A DNA stretch of 64,000 bases from Pontibacter korlensis (GCF_000973725.1 NZ_CP009621.1:2392501-2456500); one strand, 5' to 3'; positions 9,364 through 17,892 are shown, counted from the first letter of the stretch. Numbers and translations are program-made. The notes: generated from the letters alone by a model not told the origin.

Positions 9364-10263
9364 CCTTTTCTTACGCCGCTTGTCCAGGGTCTCCAGCACA
9401 GGGTATATAAACACGCTGAGCAGGATAACAGAAGCGCCCACATAAAAGCCTGATGACATTTGCTCTGCCTCGTTAAAGATGAACCAGGCGAGTATGATAC
9501 CATAAACCGGCTCCAGGTTAACGGTAAGGTTCATGGTGTATGCTGAAATGCGCTGCATCAGGCGTACGGAGGCAGTATAGGCATATACAGTACAGGCGAG
9601 AGCCAGTACAAGCAGATAAACCCAATCCATGGTGGTAAGCCCAAAGTTCAGGCTGCCACCCTCTGCCAAGAAAGAAGTATAAACAGGAAAGAACAATACT
9701 GTGCCAAGGCAGGCACCCGCCATTTCATACATGGTAATAGTAGTAGAAGGCATCTTCTTTACCAGGTTAGCATTGATGATGGTGAAGATGGAGCCAAGTA
9801 GAGCGGCGCCTATGGCCATACTTATACCTAGTACGCTGTCGAAGCTGGTTTCATGCTGAAAGATGATGTAGAGCCCCATAATCACCAAAAGAGCCAGGAA
9901 TATTTCGTGCGGCTTGATTTTGCCCTTGTTAAAGAGCGGCTCCAGAAAAGCTGTCCAGAGGCTGCAGGTTGCCAGGCCCACCAAACAGATAGATACTGAT
10001 GCCACGCGCGCAGCCGCAAAGAACAGTATCCAGTGAGCAGCTATCACAAAGCCTACTGCCATTAATTTTAGCGCTACAGTGCGGTTTATCCAGAGTGGTG
10101 CCTTACGCCTGTAGATAATTACCCCGAGAGCAAGAGCCGTTATCAGGGTGCGCAACGATACCAGCTCCACGGCAGGTATGCTGATGAGTTTGCCAAGTAT
10201 GGCCGTAAAGCCCCACAGGAAGATCACAAAGTGGAGCTCAATAAAATCTTTAAGACGTGGCAT
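9319..10263 (-). CDS. EamA/DMT superfamily transporter
   Basis: The 314-residue protein is almost entirely hydrophobic, with about ten membrane helices in two repeated EamA halves (about 8-140 and 150-290). The first half starts FIELHFVIFLWGFTAILGK and the second contains EPVYGIILAWFIF, a typical EamA signature. Members export or import amino acids, nucleotides or other metabolites; the substrate is unknown. Its ATG follows directly on the TAA of the upstream LptF/G-like gene, so the two are translationally coupled. Its 3' end overlaps ispE. Confidence 0.9.
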   Translation of the reverse strand: MPRLKDFIELHFVIFLWGFTAILGKLISIPAVELVSLRTLITALALGVIIYRRKAPLWINRTVALKLMAVGFVIAAHWILFFAAARVASVSICLVGLATCSLWTAFLEPLFNKGKIKPHEIFLALLVIMGLYIIFQHETSFDSVLGISMAIGAALLGSIFTIINANLVKKMPSTTITMYEMAGACLGTVLFFPVYTSFLAEGGSLNFGLTTMDWVYLLVLALACTVYAYTASVRLMQRISAYTMNLTVNLEPVYGIILAWFIFNEAEQMSSGFYVGASVILLSVFIYPVLETLDKRRKKRLQQAFPDGVLPRKD

Positions 10264-11340
10264 TTAGCGCGGTACGTAACGGTACAATAAAAAGCCTATA
10301 CCTGTAAATACGATAGTCGGAATCCAGGCAGCGACTTGCGGTGCAATATCGCCAACCTGCGCTAAACTTCGGCTGGTGATCACGAAAATTATAAAGATGA
10401 ATGCTAGGAAAAACCCTAGGGCTATTTGGAAGCCAACACCACCGCGTGCCTTGCGGGCACTTACAATTACTCCAATTACAGTAAGAATGATAATGGCAAA
10501 CGGATAACTGAAACGTTCATACTTCTCAATGAGGTAAGTCTCTATATCGTCTGCGCCACGCTCTATCTTCTCGTTAATGTAATCGTTGAGCTGCGTCAGT
10601 GTAAGGGTTTGCTCCAGCTTATAGGTACTCTCAAAGTCTTTTGGCCAGAGATTTAACGTAGTATCCAGGTTAGCTCCTTTGTAAATAGTCTCCTTCTCTC
10701 CGTCGAAAGTGCGCAGGGTATACTGGTTAATGTGCCACTTTTCTTTCTCTGCATTCCACGAGATGCTGCTGGCGCTAAGTTTTTTGCTCAGGTTTGTATC
10801 GTTGATCGTTTCGAGGGCAAAATTGTAGCCGATGTGTGCGGAGTTGTTATAGCTCTCCATGTACACATAAGTCTCCGGTCCAATCTTGATGTGGATATTG
10901 CGGCTATCGTAGGTGAAAGGACTCTTGATATACTTCACCTGGAAAGCTACACTCTCTTTGTTGGCATTTGGAATTACCCAACCAATCAGCACGAAGATTG
11001 TCGCGCCTATTAGAGAGGAGCCGATAAGGTAAGGTACCAAAAATCGCCTGAAGCTGATGCCGCTGCTCAGAATAGCCACAATCTCGGTATGTGAGGCCAG
11101 CTTGGCCGTAACAAAGACCGTGGCAATAAACACCGTGATAGGGCTGAGCATGTTAGCGTAGAATGGGATCAGGTTCAGGTAATAGTCGAACAAGATCTCT
11201 GATACGCTCGGGTTGGTCTTAATGAAGTCGTCGTTCTTCTCAGTGAAATCTATCACCAGAATAACGGACACCAGTATCAACACCGTGAATACATAGGTGG
11301 TCAGGAACTTCTTTAATATGTACTTATCGAGGAGCTTCAA
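10264..11340 (-). CDS. LptF/LptG family lipopolysaccharide export permease
   Basis: An inner-membrane permease of the YjgP/YjgQ family that, with LptB, extracts lipopolysaccharide for transport to the outer membrane. The N-terminus LLDKYILKKFLTTYVFT is characteristic, with six membrane helices split three and three around a periplasmic beta-jellyroll domain (about residues 125-265). It starts at TTG (11340); I find no in-frame ATG that keeps the conserved N-terminus. It is followed without gap by the EamA transporter. Whether it is LptF or LptG is not decidable here. Confidence 0.92.
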   Translation of the reverse strand: MKLLDKYILKKFLTTYVFTVLILVSVILVIDFTEKNDDFIKTNPSVSEILFDYYLNLIPFYANMLSPITVFIATVFVTAKLASHTEIVAILSSGISFRRFLVPYLIGSSLIGATIFVLIGWVIPNANKESVAFQVKYIKSPFTYDSRNIHIKIGPETYVYMESYNNSAHIGYNFALETINDTNLSKKLSASSISWNAEKEKWHINQYTLRTFDGEKETIYKGANLDTTLNLWPKDFESTYKLEQTLTLTQLNDYINEKIERGADDIETYLIEKYERFSYPFAIIILTVIGVIVSARKARGGVGFQIALGFFLAFIFIIFVITSRSLAQVGDIAPQVAAWIPTIVFTGIGFLLYRYVPR

Positions 11341-11350
11341 CGCTTCGCTT

Positions 11351-11460
11351 TAGTTTAGAGTTTAGAGTTATGAGTTAAGAGTTTCTATATGTAATAACAG
11401 TTAGAAGCAGGTATAAAAATAATAAGCCAACTTTTAACTTTAAACTCTTAACTTTTGACT
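11351..11460. repeat. Intergenic inverted repeat, TTAACTCTTAACT family
   Basis: AGTTAAGAGTTT (11373-11384) pairs perfectly with AAACTCTTAACT (11442-11453), with further imperfect copies of GAGTTTAGAGTTA on the left and CTTTTAACTTTAAACTC on the right. It fills the gap between tgt and the permease gene and is related to 2926-3009. Confidence 0.7.
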
Positions 11461-11466
11461 GGCTCC

Positions 11467-12597
11467 TTAGAGCCTAGTCATCAGTTTCTTTACCATCATG
11501 TCTTTCCAGTCGCGGAAAGTTCCATTCAGGATTTGCTGGCGGGCCTGCTTTACCAACCACAGGAAGAAAGTAAGGTTGTGCACGCTGGCGATTTGCCCGG
11601 CCAGGTACTCTGTGCTGTGGATTAGGTGTCGCAAGTACGCTTTTGTATAGAAGGTGCTCACATAGCCACCCAGTTCCGCATCAATCGGGCTAAAGTCATC
11701 GGCCCACTTCTTGTTTTTAATATTAACGATGCCCTGTGTGGTGAACAACATGCCGTTACGGGCATTGCGGGTTGGAAGTACGCAATCGAACATGTCCACA
11801 CCCAGTGCAATATTCTCCAGTATGTTGGCAGGTGTACCCACACCCATCAGGTAACGCGGCTTGTCCTTCGGCAGTATGTCGCACACTACCTCAGTCATCT
11901 CATACATCATTTCGGCCGGCTCACCTACTGAAAGGCCGCCAATGGCGTTGCCCTCGCGGCCAAAGCTGGCAATTGTCTCTGCCGACTGTATGCGCAGATC
12001 CTTGTAAGTGCTGCCCTGCACAATAGGGAAAAGCGTTTGGTTATAGCCATACTTAGGTTCTGTGCTGTCGAAGCGATCCACGCAGCGCTGTAGCCAACGG
12101 TGCGTACGCTCCATAGATTGCTTGGCATAAGTATAGTCGCAAGGGTAGGGGGTACACTCGTCAAAAGCCATGATGATGTCGGCACCGATCGTGCGCTGCG
12201 TATCCATCACGTTCTCTGGTGTAAAATTCAGTGTAGAGCCGTCGATGTGCGACTTAAACTTGACACCTTCTTCCTTGATTTTACGAGTACCTGCCAGTGA
12301 GAAAACCTGATATCCGCCGCTGTCGGTCAGGATAGGCCTGTCCCAGCCGTTAAATTTATGAAGGCCGCCTGCCTGTTCCAGAATGTCTAAGCCTGGGCGC
12401 AAGTATAAGTGGTAAGTGTTGCCGAGGATGATCTCAGCTTTTATATCCTCTTTCAGTTCGCGCTGGTGCACTGCCTTCACAGTACCAGCCGTGCCCACAG
12501 GCATGAAAATTGGCGTTTCGATCGCTCCGTGGTCAGTTTGCACCACACCGGCTCGGGCTTTGGACTGCGGGTCTGTAGCTACTAAGTTAAATTGCAT
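11467..12597 (-). CDS. tgt: Queuine tRNA-ribosyltransferase (TGT)
   Basis: This enzyme exchanges guanine at the wobble position of Tyr, His, Asn and Asp tRNAs for the queuosine precursor preQ1. It is full length at 376 residues. D92 in ILTDSGGYQVFSL and the nucleophile D271 in MFDCVLPTRNARNG are present, and substrate-pocket VQG and GGLSVGE motifs lie at 193-195 and 220-226. The CxCxxC zinc motif of the E. coli enzyme, expected near residues 310-318, is replaced by ELGGYVSTFYTK, while the following histidine (H340) is kept. The same loss is known to me in other Bacteroidota TGTs. A -7 box lies upstream. Confidence 0.97.
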   Translation of the reverse strand: MQFNLVATDPQSKARAGVVQTDHGAIETPIFMPVGTAGTVKAVHQRELKEDIKAEIILGNTYHLYLRPGLDILEQAGGLHKFNGWDRPILTDSGGYQVFSLAGTRKIKEEGVKFKSHIDGSTLNFTPENVMDTQRTIGADIIMAFDECTPYPCDYTYAKQSMERTHRWLQRCVDRFDSTEPKYGYNQTLFPIVQGSTYKDLRIQSAETIASFGREGNAIGGLSVGEPAEMMYEMTEVVCDILPKDKPRYLMGVGTPANILENIALGVDMFDCVLPTRNARNGMLFTTQGIVNIKNKKWADDFSPIDAELGGYVSTFYTKAYLRHLIHSTEYLAGQIASVHNLTFFLWLVKQARQQILNGTFRDWKDMMVKKLMTRL

Positions 12598-12701
12598 GGT
12601 TGTATGGTTGCCGGCGCATCATCTTGCAAAAACAACACCAAAAGCCGGCAAGCCCGCAAGGGCTTCTATTTCTTTAAGTTCTGTAAAAAACAATTAACCG
12701 G

Positions 12702-12709
12702 CAAAGATA
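12702..12709 (-). promoter_or_regulatory. Putative -7 box of tgt
   Basis: On the minus strand TATCTTTG followed by C matches TAnnTTTG, about 105 bp upstream of the tgt ATG. A TTTG element occurs 15 bp further up, which is shorter than the usual spacing. Confidence 0.5.
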
Positions 12710-12780
12710 CAAACTACACCTGCACAAACCATAGGCAACTTTAAAATTAGAACTCGCTTCATAAATGCCTATACTTTATC

Positions 12781-12788
12781 TAATTTTG
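12781..12788 (+). promoter_or_regulatory. Putative -7 box of the glycosyltransferase-sigma factor pair
   Basis: TAATTTTG matches TAnnTTTG and lies 78 bp upstream of the TTG start at 12867. No -33 element is clear. Confidence 0.4.
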
Positions 12789-12866
12789 AAAGGAAAGCCG
12801 CTGTAGGCACTTTTAAAACGAGTTTGCAGTGCAGCAATTTAACCTTATAAAAGTCAGTCTTTTAAC

Positions 12867-13970
12867 TTGATACCACTTATACTCCTCGGGGTACTGGCGC
12901 TGTGTGTGCTGGTGCAGTTATACTTTGCCTTTTTTAGATTTCTGCCTTTAGCCAATTACAAGGATCCGGAATCAAACGTGCAGCGGCCGGTGTCAGTCAT
13001 TATTGCGGCTCATAACGAGCAGGACAACCTGTTTGAATTATTGCCAGTTTTGTTGGACCAGGACTACCCTGAGTTTGAGGTGCTGTTAGTGAACGACCGC
13101 TCTGATGACGATACTGAGTTTTATACTTATGAGCTGGAGCGGCAGTATCCTAACTTTAGAGTGGTGACAATCAAAAAGACCCCTGATTACCTGAATTCGA
13201 AGAAATATGCCTTGGCTTTGGGCATACGGGCAGCCAAATATGAGCACCTGCTGTTTATAGATGCAGACTGCCGCCCATGCTCAAAGAATTGGATAGCAAA
13301 AATGCAGGCAGGCTATGCCAATGGCGCAGAAGTAGTACTTGGCTATTCTCCGTATGCACAATTAAAAGGATTTTTGAATCACCTCATCCGATATGAAACC
13401 TTGCTGACCGGAATTCAGTATTTGTCTCAAGCAAACGCAGGTCGCGCATATATGGGCGTTGGCCGAAACTTATCTTACACCAAGGCGTGTTTCTTTAAGA
13501 ACAAAGGGTTTGCATCTCATATCAAGTTAATGGGCGGCGACGATGATCTTTTTGTTCGCGATGCCGCCAGCAATAGTAATGTTAGTATTGTTATCGACAA
13601 AGAGGCGCAGACAATCAGCACTCCTAAAAAGACGTTTAAGGAGTGGGTCGTTCAGAAACGAAGACATTTGTCGGTTGGAGGGCGGTACAGAGCAGCAGAC
13701 AAAAGAAGGATAGGAGCTTATATAGCATCAAACATACTTTTTTACATACTTTTCTTTATTCTTCTTGTTCTAAATAGCCATTTAGCTATATTAGGAGCGC
13801 TTGTAGGCGTTCGTTACCTTACGGTTTTTCCAGTTTATCTGGCGACCGCCCGTAGATTAGATGATAAGATATCCTTGTTGCTGATGCCCTTGCTGGACCT
13901 GGTTTATTTCGTAAACTACCTGTTCCTTGGGATATCTGTGTTACTGTATAAACAATTCAGATGGAAGTAA
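12867..13970 (+). CDS. Family 2 glycosyltransferase, membrane-anchored
   Basis: The 367-residue protein has an N-terminal membrane helix (about 2-25), a GT2 catalytic domain and C-terminal membrane helices from about 285. Catalytic-domain marks are PVSVIIAAHNEQ (41-52), VNDRSDDD (75-82), the DAD metal motif (132-134), the acceptor-side GGDDDLF and a QKRRHLS segment in place of the usual QxxRW. It probably makes or decorates a surface polysaccharide or lipid. Translation must start at TTG 12867, because a stop lies just upstream in frame and no ATG intervenes. The last 10 bp overlap the downstream sigma factor gene. Confidence 0.9.
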   Translation: MIPLILLGVLALCVLVQLYFAFFRFLPLANYKDPESNVQRPVSVIIAAHNEQDNLFELLPVLLDQDYPEFEVLLVNDRSDDDTEFYTYELERQYPNFRVVTIKKTPDYLNSKKYALALGIRAAKYEHLLFIDADCRPCSKNWIAKMQAGYANGAEVVLGYSPYAQLKGFLNHLIRYETLLTGIQYLSQANAGRAYMGVGRNLSYTKACFFKNKGFASHIKLMGGDDDLFVRDAASNSNVSIVIDKEAQTISTPKKTFKEWVVQKRRHLSVGGRYRAADKRRIGAYIASNILFYILFFILLVLNSHLAILGALVGVRYLTVFPVYLATARRLDDKISLLLMPLLDLVYFVNYLFLGISVLLYKQFRWK

Positions 13971-14569
13971 ATAAACAATTCTCTGCGAAAGCAAAGCACG
14001 ATTTTAAACTTATACAGGCGGCGGTAGAAGAGAACGATGAGAAGGCTTACGCCGAGCTCATGAGCATCTACAAAAAACCTGTATACCACGTGGTGCTGAA
14101 AATGGTGCGCAACGCCGATGATGCGGAGGACTTGACGATAGAAGCTTTTGCCAAAGCTTTCAAAAATCTGCACAAGTTTAACCCAGAGTACGCCTTCAGT
14201 ACCTGGCTGTTCCGCATTGCCACCAACAACTGTATCGACTTTATTCGCAAAAACAGGATCAAGACCATGTCTATCGACTCAGCCATTAAGATTGACAATG
14301 GCGATGAGATTACGATCGACTTCAAGGATAAGAACCTCAACCCGCAGGAGGAAGCTATAAAGAACCAGAAGATTGAGATTATGCAGTATGTGGTAGCTAA
14401 GCTGCCGGAGAAGTATCAGCGCCTTGTTACACTGCGTTACTTCAACGAGCTAAGCTACGAGGAGATCGCTACAGAGCTGAATGCTCCGCTAGGTACTGTA
14501 AAAGCCCAACTGCACCGCGCCCGAGAGTTGCTCTATGACATGGTGAAAAACAAGAAGCACCTCATCTAA
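13961..14569 (+). CDS. ECF-type RNA polymerase sigma factor
   Basis: A 202-residue sigma-70 family protein of the extracytoplasmic function type. Region 2 spans about residues 27-97, with DDAEDLTIEAFAKAFKNL and FSTWLFRIATNNCIDFIRK for -10 recognition and melting. Region 4 spans about 145-198, with LPEKYQRLVTLRYF and a helix-turn-helix ending GTVKAQLHRARELL. It overlaps the preceding glycosyltransferase by 10 bp, which implies translational coupling. No anti-sigma gene is adjacent, so its control is not evident here. A terminator follows. Confidence 0.95.
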   Translation: MEVNKQFSAKAKHDFKLIQAAVEENDEKAYAELMSIYKKPVYHVVLKMVRNADDAEDLTIEAFAKAFKNLHKFNPEYAFSTWLFRIATNNCIDFIRKNRIKTMSIDSAIKIDNGDEITIDFKDKNLNPQEEAIKNQKIEIMQYVVAKLPEKYQRLVTLRYFNELSYEEIATELNAPLGTVKAQLHRARELLYDMVKNKKHLI

Positions 14570-14607
14570 CCCTGTATTGAATTAAGGTTAATATATTGAT
14601 TACGGTT

Positions 14608-14650
14608 AAAGCCCCTGTTGCCCTTGTGTAACCGGGGCTTTATACTTTTG
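14608..14650 (+). terminator. Terminator of the sigma factor gene
   Basis: AAAGCCCC (14608-14615) pairs with GGGGCTTT (14634-14641), followed by TATACTTTTG. The tail also contains a match to the -7 promoter box (14643-14650). Confidence 0.65.
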
Positions 14651-14673
14651 CGCCACTTCCCGTACTTATTTTA

Positions 14674-14681
14674 TACTTTTG
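14674..14681 (+). promoter_or_regulatory. Putative -7 box upstream of the 72-aa protein and rsmG
   Basis: TACTTTTG followed by C matches TAnnTTTG, 54 bp before ATG 14736. A TTTG occurs at 14647-14650, 23 bp upstream. Confidence 0.5.
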
Positions 14682-14735
14682 CAGCACTAAAAGCAGTAGC
14701 AACCAAACTTATACTTGAGTCGAAGCTGGTAACCA

Positions 14736-14954
14736 ATGCCTAAGTTGACTAATACCATATTATCGTGCCTAGGTAAGCTGTACTTGCGTCTGCGCTTGCG
14801 TAACCAGGAACAAGTGCAGCGTGAGCTACAGGTAAAGTATGAAGGCCGTTATCGCAACGCCGGGCTTGTGCTGCTTTTTGATCTGCTAATGGCCATAGCT
14901 GTTGTAGCCTTTGTGGTGATTGTAACCGCTGTTTTATACTTCACAGTAGCCTAA
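14736..14954 (+). CDS. Small hypothetical membrane protein (72 aa)
   Basis: The first 40 residues are basic and polar (LYLRLRLRNQEQVQRELQVK), and residues 43-70 form one long hydrophobic helix, so it is probably a single-pass inner-membrane protein with a cytoplasmic N-terminus. I do not recognise a family. It lies 43 bp upstream of rsmG on the same strand with its own TAnnTTTG box and may form an operon with it. Confidence 0.65.
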   Translation: MPKLTNTILSCLGKLYLRLRLRNQEQVQRELQVKYEGRYRNAGLVLLFDLLMAIAVVAFVVIVTAVLYFTVA

Positions 14955-14997
14955 AGTATGCTTTCTAATCTTTAACTTCCTAACACTCAAAATTCAA

Positions 14998-15639
14998 ATG
15001 CCTTACTCTACCACCATTCGTACCTTGCTCTCCGGTTACTTCCCAGAGCTTACTGAAGACCAACTGCAGAAGTATGAAAAGATGGGAGAGATGTACCAGG
15101 AGTGGAACCAGAAAATTAACGTGATATCCCGCAAGGATATGGATCAGTTGGGTGTGCACCATATTCTCCACTCATTGGGCATTGCGAAGGTCGTACAATT
15201 CCCGGAGCATACGTCGGTAATGGATGTGGGCACAGGGGGAGGTCTGCCAGGCTTGCCATTGGCAGTAATGTTTCCGGAAGTAAAGTTTCACCTGGTGGAT
15301 TCTATTGGTAAGAAGATACACGTGGTGCAGGAAATTGCCCGCGAGCTACACCTGCAAAATGTTACGGCCTCTCATACCCGTGCAGAGCAGGTGCGCGATA
15401 AGTACGACTTTATCATAAGCCGAGCTGTTACCAGGCTTGCTAACTTTTGGCCATGGGTGATGAACAGCTTTAAGAAAACCGGACTTGAGACCGAAGGGCT
15501 GTATTACCTGAAAGGCGGCGACCTGCAGGAAGAACTGGCCGAGTCAGGACTTATCACTCAAACGCACAACCTGAGCGACTACTTTAACGAGGAGTTTTTC
15601 GAAACAAAAAAAGTAATCTACGTGCCGCTGAAAAGATAA
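14998..15639 (+). CDS. rsmG: 16S rRNA (guanine(527)-N(7))-methyltransferase
   Basis: RsmG (GidB) methylates N7 of G527 in the 530 loop of 16S rRNA using S-adenosylmethionine. The conserved NVISRKD lies at residues 41-47 and the SAM-binding motif VMDVGTGGGLPGLPL at 74-88. FIISRAV follows near residue 139. The 213-residue length fits the family. A perfect 18-bp hairpin ends the unit. Confidence 0.96.
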   Translation: MPYSTTIRTLLSGYFPELTEDQLQKYEKMGEMYQEWNQKINVISRKDMDQLGVHHILHSLGIAKVVQFPEHTSVMDVGTGGGLPGLPLAVMFPEVKFHLVDSIGKKIHVVQEIARELHLQNVTASHTRAEQVRDKYDFIISRAVTRLANFWPWVMNSFKKTGLETEGLYYLKGGDLQEELAESGLITQTHNLSDYFNEEFFETKKVIYVPLKR

Positions 15640-15668
15640 AGCAGCCTCAGTACATGACTCACGTTCTA

Positions 15669-15712
15669 GGCAAAAGGGCCGTTGGAATTAAGACTCCAAC
15701 GGCCCTTTTGCC
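15669..15712. terminator. Bidirectional terminator, 18-bp perfect stem
   Basis: 15669-15686 pairs without mismatch with 15695-15712 around an 8-nt loop. The arms contain AAAAGGGCC and GGCCCTTTT, so each strand presents a T-run at its 3' arm. It lies between the convergent rsmG and the YheT-like hydrolase gene, and touches the stop codon of the latter. Confidence 0.85.
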
Positions 15713-16665
15713 TACTTCTCTTCCAACAAAAACTTAACTGCTCGCTCCTCAGAGTAGTACCTGTCCTTCCGGAAATCAACGGCAAAGCCTACATGCCCGC
15801 CCTGCTCAGGCATCTCCAGGTAAAAGTTAGGATTATCCCTCGCTTCCTCTATCGGGTAGCACTCCGGAGCCAGGAAAGGATCGTTTTTGGCATTAACCAG
15901 CAGCGTTGGCACCTGAATGTTTTTCAGGAACTGCTTAGAGCTGGAGCGGGCGTAATATTCCGCCGCATCTTTAAACCCATGGATGGGGGCAGTATAGCGG
16001 TTGTCGAACTCAGGGAATGACCAGGAAAGGCTATAGCCACTGAGGTCTATCTCACCTGGGTACATCTGTTGCTTTTGCTCTAGCTTCCGGCCTAATGTTC
16101 TTAAGAAGCGCTGAGTGTAAATCTTTGATATTTTCAGAGCCGAGCTCTTTAGGTCTATAGGTGTAGAGAACACCGTTGCGCGCTTAATTTGCTTTGGTAC
16201 TTGCTGCGGATCTTCACCCAGGTACTTTAGTGTGATGTTTCCGCCGGCACTAAAACCGACCAGGTAAACTGTCTTGTACCTCTTGGTGGCCAAGGCGTGG
16301 CGCACTACAAAATCAAGGTCGTCAGAGGCCCCGAGATGGTAGGAGCGGAGCAGTTTGTTCGGCTCACCGCTGCAGCTGCGGTAGTTCCATGCTAGGGCAT
16401 CTATACCCTCAGTGTTAAAAGCCTTCACCATACCTGTTATGTAGGGCCGGCCTGTATCTCCTTCTAAGCCGTGAGAGAGTATGAGCAGCGTATTAGAGCC
16501 AACTATCGACCAGTCTGCATCTATAAAATCATCATCAGGTGTAAGCAACCGTTCCCGCTCATACTGCACCCCTTCCACCTGTCGGAATAAGCTGGGAATA
16601 ATTGTTTGCAGGTGACCATTAAAGAGATAGAAGGGTGCTTTATGCTTGGATGGTAATAGTGGCAT
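15712..16665 (-). CDS. YheT-type alpha/beta hydrolase
   Basis: The 317-residue protein belongs to the YheT/EMB8 group of alpha/beta hydrolases (COG0429). LILSHGLEGDTGRPY (61-75) is the oxyanion region, and the nucleophile is S139 in VGFSAGGN. Later NAKNDPFL and EQGGHVGF supply the acid and histidine. Relatives act as esterases on unknown, probably lipid, substrates. No signal peptide is present, so it is cytoplasmic. It is a single-gene unit ending in the shared hairpin. Confidence 0.92.
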   Translation of the reverse strand: MPLLPSKHKAPFYLFNGHLQTIIPSLFRQVEGVQYERERLLTPDDDFIDADWSIVGSNTLLILSHGLEGDTGRPYITGMVKAFNTEGIDALAWNYRSCSGEPNKLLRSYHLGASDDLDFVVRHALATKRYKTVYLVGFSAGGNITLKYLGEDPQQVPKQIKRATVFSTPIDLKSSALKISKIYTQRFLRTLGRKLEQKQQMYPGEIDLSGYSLSWSFPEFDNRYTAPIHGFKDAAEYYARSSSKQFLKNIQVPTLLVNAKNDPFLAPECYPIEEARDNPNFYLEMPEQGGHVGFAVDFRKDRYYSEERAVKFLLEEK

Positions 16666-16800
16666 AGGTGATAATAGGATTGTATTCAGTAGTAGTTTTT
16701 ATGTATGATGTTGCGAAAGTAATCTATTCTAGCCGAGTTATATATCAATATTCTACTTCTAAGCGTATAAAAAGACTGAAATACCAATATAAATACAACT

Positions 16801-17223
16801 ATGGAAATGATAGCAAAGTTTAAAACAATAGGATTCGCAATTGCACTAGGTTTGTTTATGTTTGCCTGTAGCCAGGAAACACAGACAGAGACAAACGAAG
16901 AAGTAAATGAGACTCAGACTGAAATGACTGAGGCTAATGCAGAAGCTAGAACAACTTATGACGACTTTGATGCTTGGGTAAGAACCAATACAGAACGTTC
17001 CGAGACAGTTACAGCTGATGAGTATCGTGAGATGAGAACAGAGTATCGCCGCAGAGAGAGCGAACTGGAACGAGAGAGCTCCAACTGGGATGAAGAAACA
17101 CGTCGTGCCTGGGAAAATACCAAGGCAGATTGGAACGAGTTTGAAAACAAAGTACAGCAGCGCCTCGGCAATATTGAGGACGTTGATGTAGACGTGGATG
17201 TGCAGCGAGAGAATAACAACTAA
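16801..17223 (+). CDS. Charged hypothetical lipoprotein
   Basis: The N-terminus MEMIAKFKTIGFAIALG, followed by LFMFACSQ, is a lipoprotein signal peptide with the lipidated cysteine at residue 23. The mature part is very acidic and rich in Thr/Glu (residues 25-50), then Arg/Glu-rich and probably alpha-helical (55-125), and ends in a DVDVDVDV stretch. I recognise no catalytic motif. It is probably a periplasmic or outer-membrane-attached stress or envelope protein of unknown function. ATG 16807 is an alternative start. It has its own terminator. Confidence 0.8.
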   Translation: MEMIAKFKTIGFAIALGLFMFACSQETQTETNEEVNETQTEMTEANAEARTTYDDFDAWVRTNTERSETVTADEYREMRTEYRRRESELERESSNWDEETRRAWENTKADWNEFENKVQQRLGNIEDVDVDVDVQRENNN

Positions 17224-17241
17224 ATAGCTCTTTACTAAATT

Positions 17242-17280
17242 GAAAGCCGCTGTAGACTCTCTGCAGCGGCTTTTCTTTTA
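17242..17280 (+). terminator. Terminator of the lipoprotein gene
   Basis: AAAGCCGCTG (17243-17252) pairs with CAGCGGCTTT (17264-17273), followed by TTCTTTTA. Confidence 0.85.
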
Positions 17281-17375
17281 ATATAACTTTGTAGCTTCTT
17301 GTATATAGTTTGCAGTTGCTGCTGTACTTGCACTATTGTTTTGCGGTAACTATAGGTTAAACCCGCTGAATTAGT

Positions 17376-17383
17376 TACCTTTG
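17376..17383 (+). promoter_or_regulatory. Possible upstream -7 box of rpsT
   Basis: TACCTTTG matches TAnnTTTG, 69 bp upstream of the second, better rpsT promoter. Its flank TTAGTTAC recurs at the second promoter. No well-spaced TTTG lies upstream. Confidence 0.4.
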
Positions 17384-17420
17384 TGAGTAAACCAATGCAC
17401 TAATTTTTTGTGAGAGGTGT

Positions 17421-17452
17421 TTTGGAAATTAGTTACAAAGGGTTTACCTTTG
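17421..17452 (+). promoter_or_regulatory. Promoter of rpsT
   Basis: TTTG (17421-17424), a 20-bp spacer and TACCTTTG (17445-17452) form a near-ideal Bacteroidota promoter, 48 bp upstream of the rpsT ATG. CAAAGG-GTTTA-CCTTTG forms a small inverted repeat over the -7 box. Confidence 0.75.
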
Positions 17453-17500
17453 CAAACTCATTTAGGAAAAGCATCAGAAGATTTAATATTGTAGAATAAC

Positions 17501-17758
17501 ATGGCTAACCACAAGTCGGCATTAAAGAGAATTAGAGCGAATAACGCTAAACGTCTTCGTAACAGATACCAGGCGAAAACTACTCGTACTTTCATTAAGA
17601 AGCTGAGAAATACAACTGACAAGGCCGAGGCGCAGGAACTGTACAAGACAGTTTCTTCTATGCTTGACCGTCTGGCTAAGAAAAACATCATCCACAAAAA
17701 CAAAGCAGCTAACAACAAGTCTAAACTGGCTAAGTTCGTTAACAGCATCGCTGCTTAA
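17501..17758 (+). CDS. rpsT: 30S ribosomal protein S20
   Basis: S20 is a primary-binding protein of the small ribosomal subunit body. The 85-residue, lysine- and arginine-rich helical protein starts MANHKSALKRIRANNAKRLR and contains NIIHKNKAANNKSKLAKFVN, both typical of the family. It is a single-gene unit with a strong promoter and terminator. Confidence 0.97.
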   Translation: MANHKSALKRIRANNAKRLRNRYQAKTTRTFIKKLRNTTDKAEAQELYKTVSSMLDRLAKKNIIHKNKAANNKSKLAKFVNSIAA

Positions 17759-17780
17759 TTTTTGACGGAATCATATTTGC

Positions 17781-17820
17781 GAAAGCCCTGCACATACAAC
17801 GTGCAGGGCTTTCGTGTTTG
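17781..17820 (+). terminator. Terminator of rpsT
   Basis: A 13-bp perfect stem (17781-17793 with 17801-17813) is followed by GTGTTTG. Confidence 0.85.
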
Positions 17821-17892
17821 TAGTTACCAGAGTAGATGCAATTCTGCAAGAGCGAGTGCCGCCTGAGCAAAATACTTTGATCTGTGTAGGAA

